Assembly (NCBI GenBank): GCA_011170385.1
Contig: DUFE01000005.1
Coordinates: 1-18,156 of the forward strand
DNA from: Dehalococcoidia bacterium
GTDB lineage: Bacteria > Chloroflexota > Dehalococcoidia > Dehalococcoidales > W693
DNA length: 18,156 nucleotides
Direction: 5' to 3'
A program made the translations under genes and the position numbers. This document shows, piece after piece, positions 15,262-18,156 of the stretch (positions are counted from its first letter, which is position 1; each line of letters begins with the position of its first letter). A model generated the notes under the pieces. That model worked only from the letters and a program-made list of their open reading frames with translations, was not told the DNA's origin and did not search any database.

Positions 15262-16983
15262 TTAAGATTCATCATCGGTCATTACGTATCTGAATTGTTG
15301 CTCCAGCTTGTTATCAACCTCGTTAATGTCAGTAAATACCATTTTATAGCCATCCGGAAGAATGATATTAAAGAATTCAGTCACTGTTTCTGCATCCTGA
15401 ACATCGAGCAATATCGGGCTGACGCTAACGGCACGGTCGATGCTTTCATCCATCTGCCATAGCTGGCCATAGCTATTGTCGGCTATGAGCGTCATGCCGT
15501 TCGTATCCGCTGTGAGTTCCCGCGGGCAGCGAACGAATATATATCCAGCGGCGCCTTCCTGCATTAGATTCTCCCGTGTGAATTCATAATACAACCACCT
15601 TTCCTCCCACTCTAAATGGACGGTGTACTGGAAGAAATTAGGGTCGCCCTGATTATAGGGCCCATTGACACTTTCTACGTTATAGTGCCAGCCAAAGGTT
15701 ACCGGGGAGTCTCCTTCGCACAGAGAACCCAGTTCAGGAGGAGTGATCAACCTGCTTTCCGTAGCCAGTTCAAGTATCTCTTCGTATTCGGGTTGGCTGT
15801 AGTTCTCCGTGTATGAAAACAGCCTGTCCAGGTGCGATTTATTCCAGGTATAGGTGGCAGGAAAGACGGATGTAATCAGGATCAGGCAGACAGCTATAGA
15901 GGCTGCTGCTATTTTTCTTCCCCCAAGATTTGACGGTATGGCATTCAATGAAAAGGCGATTAAAAGTATACTGAATAAAGGCATTGCCATACTGGCGAAG
16001 CGGAATTCATGGATAAGATCCCCCAGCCCGAAAGGAGCAAGGCGGCTAAGCCCGAATCCCAGAGCGGCGGATAATAAGGTATAGGCAATGATAAGATCCA
16101 GCTTGAAATCTTTTATTACCTTCAGGCGGATGATTATTCCGACCGCCAAAGACGTTACCGCCAGTATTATCAGGAACGGTATACCACTGCCCCAGAAATC
16201 TTCGTTTGCGGTGTGTATCGGGCTGACATAATCACGCGTAATCATGAACGGTAGCCAGTAATGGGTTGACAGCAGAGCACCGATGCCGAACACGGCGGCA
16301 AAGTATGTTAGCTGGGTTTTGACTGCGTGTTTACGATCTTCATTACGGGCTATCCATATGGCATGAAAGACAAAGACTGCCAGTATATTGAATAATGCCG
16401 GGAAGGGGTGTATCAGCACTGAGATGCCGAAAACCAGTGCCGGTATAACAACGGCTGACAACCTGCCTGTATTGCCCTCCATTACATTGCGCAGATAAAA
16501 AGCTAAAAAAATAACGGATAAGCTCCAGGCAAGCAGGTTAGGGGCTGCGCCGTATATATAGTTCACCAGCAGTGGCGTCGAGGTTTGGTAGGCAACCAGG
16601 CATAAAAAGGCAAGGTAGAACTTCAATTTGAGGAATCTCCTGGCAAAATAATAGGCGACGAAGCCGTTGGTCATTAGTGTAAGAAATAGAAGCAATTTAT
16701 ACGAAATTACGGCGTAGCCGGTAACATAGGTAAGCAGTGCCCCTATAAAATAGAACCCTGGTGGGTAATACTGGAAAACGGGGAAACCGTTGTACAGGTA
16801 TGTGCTCCATTGCGGCCAGGAACCCTGGGTCAAAGCATTATGCAGGATGTCTATCTTAAAAATATGAGCCCGCACGTCCCCTTCGATAGGTACAGACAGG
16901 TTAAAAAGATTGGAACCGTAAATCAGAAGACCCAGCACAGCTGAAGCAAAGGCAATAACGGCAATCTCTTTTTTAGAGATCAT
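15262..16983 (-). CDS. large integral membrane protein (PTPS-related / GT-C-like), truncated by TAA
   Basis: 573 residues from ATG 16983. The N-terminal two thirds hold about ten hydrophobic helices. The stretch after helix 1, with GDVRAHIFKIDILHNALTQG and then PQWSTYLYNGFPVFQYYPPG, is characteristic of the '6-pyruvoyl-tetrahydropterin synthase-related' membrane proteins, which have a GT-C glycosyltransferase-like layout; the acidic residue in the first loop fits. The last ~170 residues are extracytoplasmic. Substrate and reaction are unknown; a cell-envelope sugar or lipid transfer role is an inference. ATG 16983 is preferred to GTG 17007 because GAGGT lies seven bases before it. The protein ends at a TAA with open frame continuing for 186 codons, so it lacks its C-terminal membrane anchor. 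It looks more A/T-rich than fdhA or leuS (by eye). Confidence 0.75.
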   Translation of the reverse strand: MISKKEIAVIAFASAVLGLLIYGSNLFNLSVPIEGDVRAHIFKIDILHNALTQGSWPQWSTYLYNGFPVFQYYPPGFYFIGALLTYVTGYAVISYKLLLFLTLMTNGFVAYYFARRFLKLKFYLAFLCLVAYQTSTPLLVNYIYGAAPNLLAWSLSVIFLAFYLRNVMEGNTGRLSAVVIPALVFGISVLIHPFPALFNILAVFVFHAIWIARNEDRKHAVKTQLTYFAAVFGIGALLSTHYWLPFMITRDYVSPIHTANEDFWGSGIPFLIILAVTSLAVGIIIRLKVIKDFKLDLIIAYTLLSAALGFGLSRLAPFGLGDLIHEFRFASMAMPLFSILLIAFSLNAIPSNLGGRKIAAASIAVCLILITSVFPATYTWNKSHLDRLFSYTENYSQPEYEEILELATESRLITPPELGSLCEGDSPVTFGWHYNVESVNGPYNQGDPNFFQYTVHLEWEERWLYYEFTRENLMQEGAAGYIFVRCPRELTADTNGMTLIADNSYGQLWQMDESIDRAVSVSPILLDVQDAETVTEFFNIILPDGYKMVFTDINEVDNKLEQQFRYVMTDDES

Positions 16984-17232
16984 ACCGCTGACCTCATAAT
17001 CCGGCACAACGGTTCTTCACTGGTTACCTGAAGACTTTTTGAGATATGCCGTGGGTAAGCTCGACGGTTTCCGGCGGTGTTTCCTGCCAGCAACCACAAT
17101 AACCCTGCGCTATCTTTATACCCATACCTTTCCATATCGCTTATGATATCATCCATCACTATAATTTTGAGTGCTGTGAAATATTTGAGAAGGATTTGGA
17201 TTGAACACTTCGGATGCCGTCTATATATCATC

Positions 17233-17278
17233 GCCATAGCAGCTAATCTGAAACCGGCTTCATTGCTATGGCTTTTTT
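17233..17278 (+). terminator. intrinsic-terminator-like hairpin with no obvious gene before it
   Basis: GCCATAGCA (17233-17241) pairs perfectly with TGCTATGGC (17264-17272) around a 22-nt loop, followed by TTTTTT (17273-17278). On the plus strand this is a good rho-independent terminator. The nearest plus-strand gene upstream is more than 6 kb away, so it may end a short RNA or antisense transcript. The rest of the gap 16984-17484 shows no gene I can support apart from repeat R5 and the rhomboid promoter. Confidence 0.5.
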
Positions 17279-17340
17279 ATCGTTTTCGATAACGGAAACC
17301 AAGTTTAATCTTTGTCCACAGATATGTCAACATTAAATCC

Positions 17341-17442
17341 TCCCCCTCCCCTTGCAAGGGGAGGGGGATAAGGGGGCTAGGTTGTTATGAGTAGTGATAT
17401 CCATATTGCTTATCTGTTCCCATCCGCCGCCGTCAAGGAAGG
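17341..17442 (+). repeat. intergenic repeat copy R5 with 28-nt perfect palindrome
   Basis: It starts with a perfect palindrome at 17341-17368 (half-site TCCCCCTCCCCTTG), continues through TAGGTTGTTATGAGTAGTGA, the reverse of the AACAACC block of R3, and ends in module B (17410-17442; 27 of 33 identical to 8016-8048). Module A is absent on its left. It stops eight bases before the -35 box of the rhomboid gene. Confidence 0.65.
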
Positions 17443-17449
17443 GGTATGC

Positions 17450-17479
17450 TTGCCATATACCGAGCCTAGCTGCTATGAT
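17450..17479 (+). promoter_or_regulatory. predicted promoter for the rhomboid gene, leaderless
   Basis: TTGCCA (17450-17455), 18-bp spacer, TATGAT (17474-17479). ATG 17485 (and a second ATG at 17488) follow only five and eight bases after the -10 box, so the transcript would begin at the start codon. No Shine-Dalgarno is present. Confidence 0.55.
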
Positions 17480-17484
17480 GAAGA

Positions 17485-18051
17485 ATGATGTTAAACCCGG
17501 CTCTGATATTGATAGGCGTCAACGTGGTAATGTTTTTCGTCACCTTGGCACCTGATTTAATTGACCATTTATCATTACTGCCAGGACAATATTTTACAGA
17601 ACAGCCTTGGGGTTTAATTACCAGCATGTTTGTTCATGGCAGCTTCTATCACATATTCGCCAATATGTTTACTCTTTATTTCTTTGGCAGCTTTCTGCTA
17701 CGGCTGGTTGGCGACAGGTGGTTTTGGTTAATATATCTCGCAGGGGGTATTTTAGGGGGCGTTTTCTATGTAGTACTGGCACCATTAACACCACCTATGT
17801 ATCCTGCTATTGGTGCTTCGGGGGCGGTTTTCGCCCTGGCAGGTACACTAGTAATATTGGCTCCCAGGCTAAGGGTGTATATCTTCCCAATACCGGTACC
17901 ATTGCAATTGTGGATAGCCGTCATCGGCGGTTTCTTGCTGATATCCTTTTTCCCAAATGTCGCCTGGCAGGCGCACCTGGGTGGTTTGCTTTTCGGGATG
18001 GCTGCCGCCTATTATATCAAGAGGCGGGGAGGAAGGCGCGTCTACTTTTAA
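17485..18051 (+). CDS. rhomboid-family intramembrane serine protease
   Basis: 188 residues, the minimal six-helix rhomboid. The family landmarks are all present: WGLITSMFVHGSFYHIFAN (residues 42-60) with H51, H56 and N60; the catalytic Ser112 in IGASGAVFALAG; and His164 in WQAHLGGLLFG, the second member of the Ser-His dyad. Rhomboids cut substrate membrane helices within the bilayer; no substrate is indicated here. The N-terminus MMLNPALILIGVNVVMFFV is itself helix 1. The C-terminus is short and basic (KRRGGRRVYF), cytoplasmic. Translation from 17485 or 17488 is equally possible. The gene stands alone, with its own promoter and a strong terminator after it. Confidence 0.92.
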   Translation: MMLNPALILIGVNVVMFFVTLAPDLIDHLSLLPGQYFTEQPWGLITSMFVHGSFYHIFANMFTLYFFGSFLLRLVGDRWFWLIYLAGGILGGVFYVVLAPLTPPMYPAIGASGAVFALAGTLVILAPRLRVYIFPIPVPLQLWIAVIGGFLLISFFPNVAWQAHLGGLLFGMAAAYYIKRRGGRRVYF

Positions 18052-18096
18052 CCGTGAATGGCGGGCACCACTTTTTTACCAATTACTGTCTTCTCA

Positions 18097-18156
18097 TCTC
18101 CTCTAACCTAACATCCCACCCTGCCCGCCCTCGGCGGGCTTTCTTGTAATATCGGA
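18097..18156 (+). repeat. repeat module A copy R6, cut by the window edge
   Basis: Sixty bases to the window end, aligning with 7932-7991 (shared TCTCCTCT, TCCCACCC, GCCC-GCCC, TTTTCT/CTTTCTT and the final TATCGGA). Whether module B follows cannot be seen. It lies directly after the rhomboid gene. Confidence 0.6.
18123..18145 (+). terminator. intrinsic terminator after the rhomboid gene, within repeat R6
   Basis: GCCCGCC (18123-18129), loop CTC, GGCGGGC (18133-18139), then TTTCTT. A perfect 7-bp GC stem with a T-rich tail about 70 bases after the rhomboid stop. Confidence 0.75.

Noticed and set aside
16984..17007. GTG 17007 start for the membrane protein
   Set aside because: ATG 16983 has GAGGT at ideal spacing and leads straight into the first membrane helix; not excluded absolutely.
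16980..17237. 85-codon minus-strand frame overlapping the start of the membrane-protein gene
   Set aside because: No ribosome-binding site, no recognisable motif, and overlap with the downstream gene start and the hairpin at 17233; treated as chance.
17233..17278. Riboswitch (c-di-GMP, fluoride, ZTP, ykkC types)
   Set aside because: I could not match the conserved core of any of these on either strand; only a simple stem with T tail is supported.
17077..17292. 71-codon plus-strand frame running through the hairpin at 17233-17278
   Set aside because: It runs through a terminator, has no start signals, and its composition looks like chance reading of A/T-rich DNA.

Overview
This looks like a chromosomal stretch from an anaerobic bacterium, most likely Chloroflexota of the Dehalococcoidia type. 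That is inferred from the gene content and order: acpS, then yebC-ruvC-ruvA; rsmD-coaD-ferredoxin; leuS-proC-cvpA; a formate dehydrogenase/NAD(P)-oxidoreductase pair; and short AUG-dominated genes with sigma70-like promoters. I have no search result to confirm the taxon. Coding density is high and most genes are housekeeping. No phage, transposase, CRISPR array, rRNA or tRNA was seen.

Layout. From 1 to 3960 (+) lie the 3' part of an FAD/NAD(P) oxidoreductase with an N-terminal Fe-S cluster (5' end outside the window) and a complete molybdenum/tungsten formate dehydrogenase catalytic subunit with Cys at the Sec position; together they look like a soluble NAD(P)-linked formate dehydrogenase. 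From 3979 to 4338 (+) is acpS, with its own promoter inside the 3' end of fdhA. From 4586 to 6705 (+) is yebC-ruvC-ruvA plus a small helical protein. From 7734 down to 6712 (-) is a molybdopterin-binding MoeA/Mog-like protein with a C-terminal Cys cluster, which fits with the formate dehydrogenase. From 8121 to 10268 (+) are a metallo-beta-lactamase-fold hydrolase, rsmD, coaD and a 2[4Fe-4S] ferredoxin. From 14396 down to 10406 (-) are leuS, proC and cvpA. From 16983 down to 14701 (-) is a large membrane protein (PTPS-related/GT-C-like) split by one in-frame TAA. From 17485 to 18051 (+) is a rhomboid-family membrane protease.

The least ordinary content is between the genes. A family of short, degenerate, non-coding repeats occupies almost every long intergenic gap. 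One module (consensus about TTATCTATTCCCACCCACCA followed by CCCTCAATGAAGG) occurs five times, each time 5' of a gene and in that gene's orientation (yebC, MBL hydrolase, rhomboid, leuS, proC). A second module occurs three times and in its best copy forms a textbook intrinsic terminator. Three genes (acpS, the MBL hydrolase, rhomboid) have a -10 box only 5-9 nt before the start codon, so their mRNAs are predicted to be leaderless or nearly so. No wholly new enzymatic system is evident; the repeat/promoter architecture and the stop-interrupted membrane protein are the points most worth checking.
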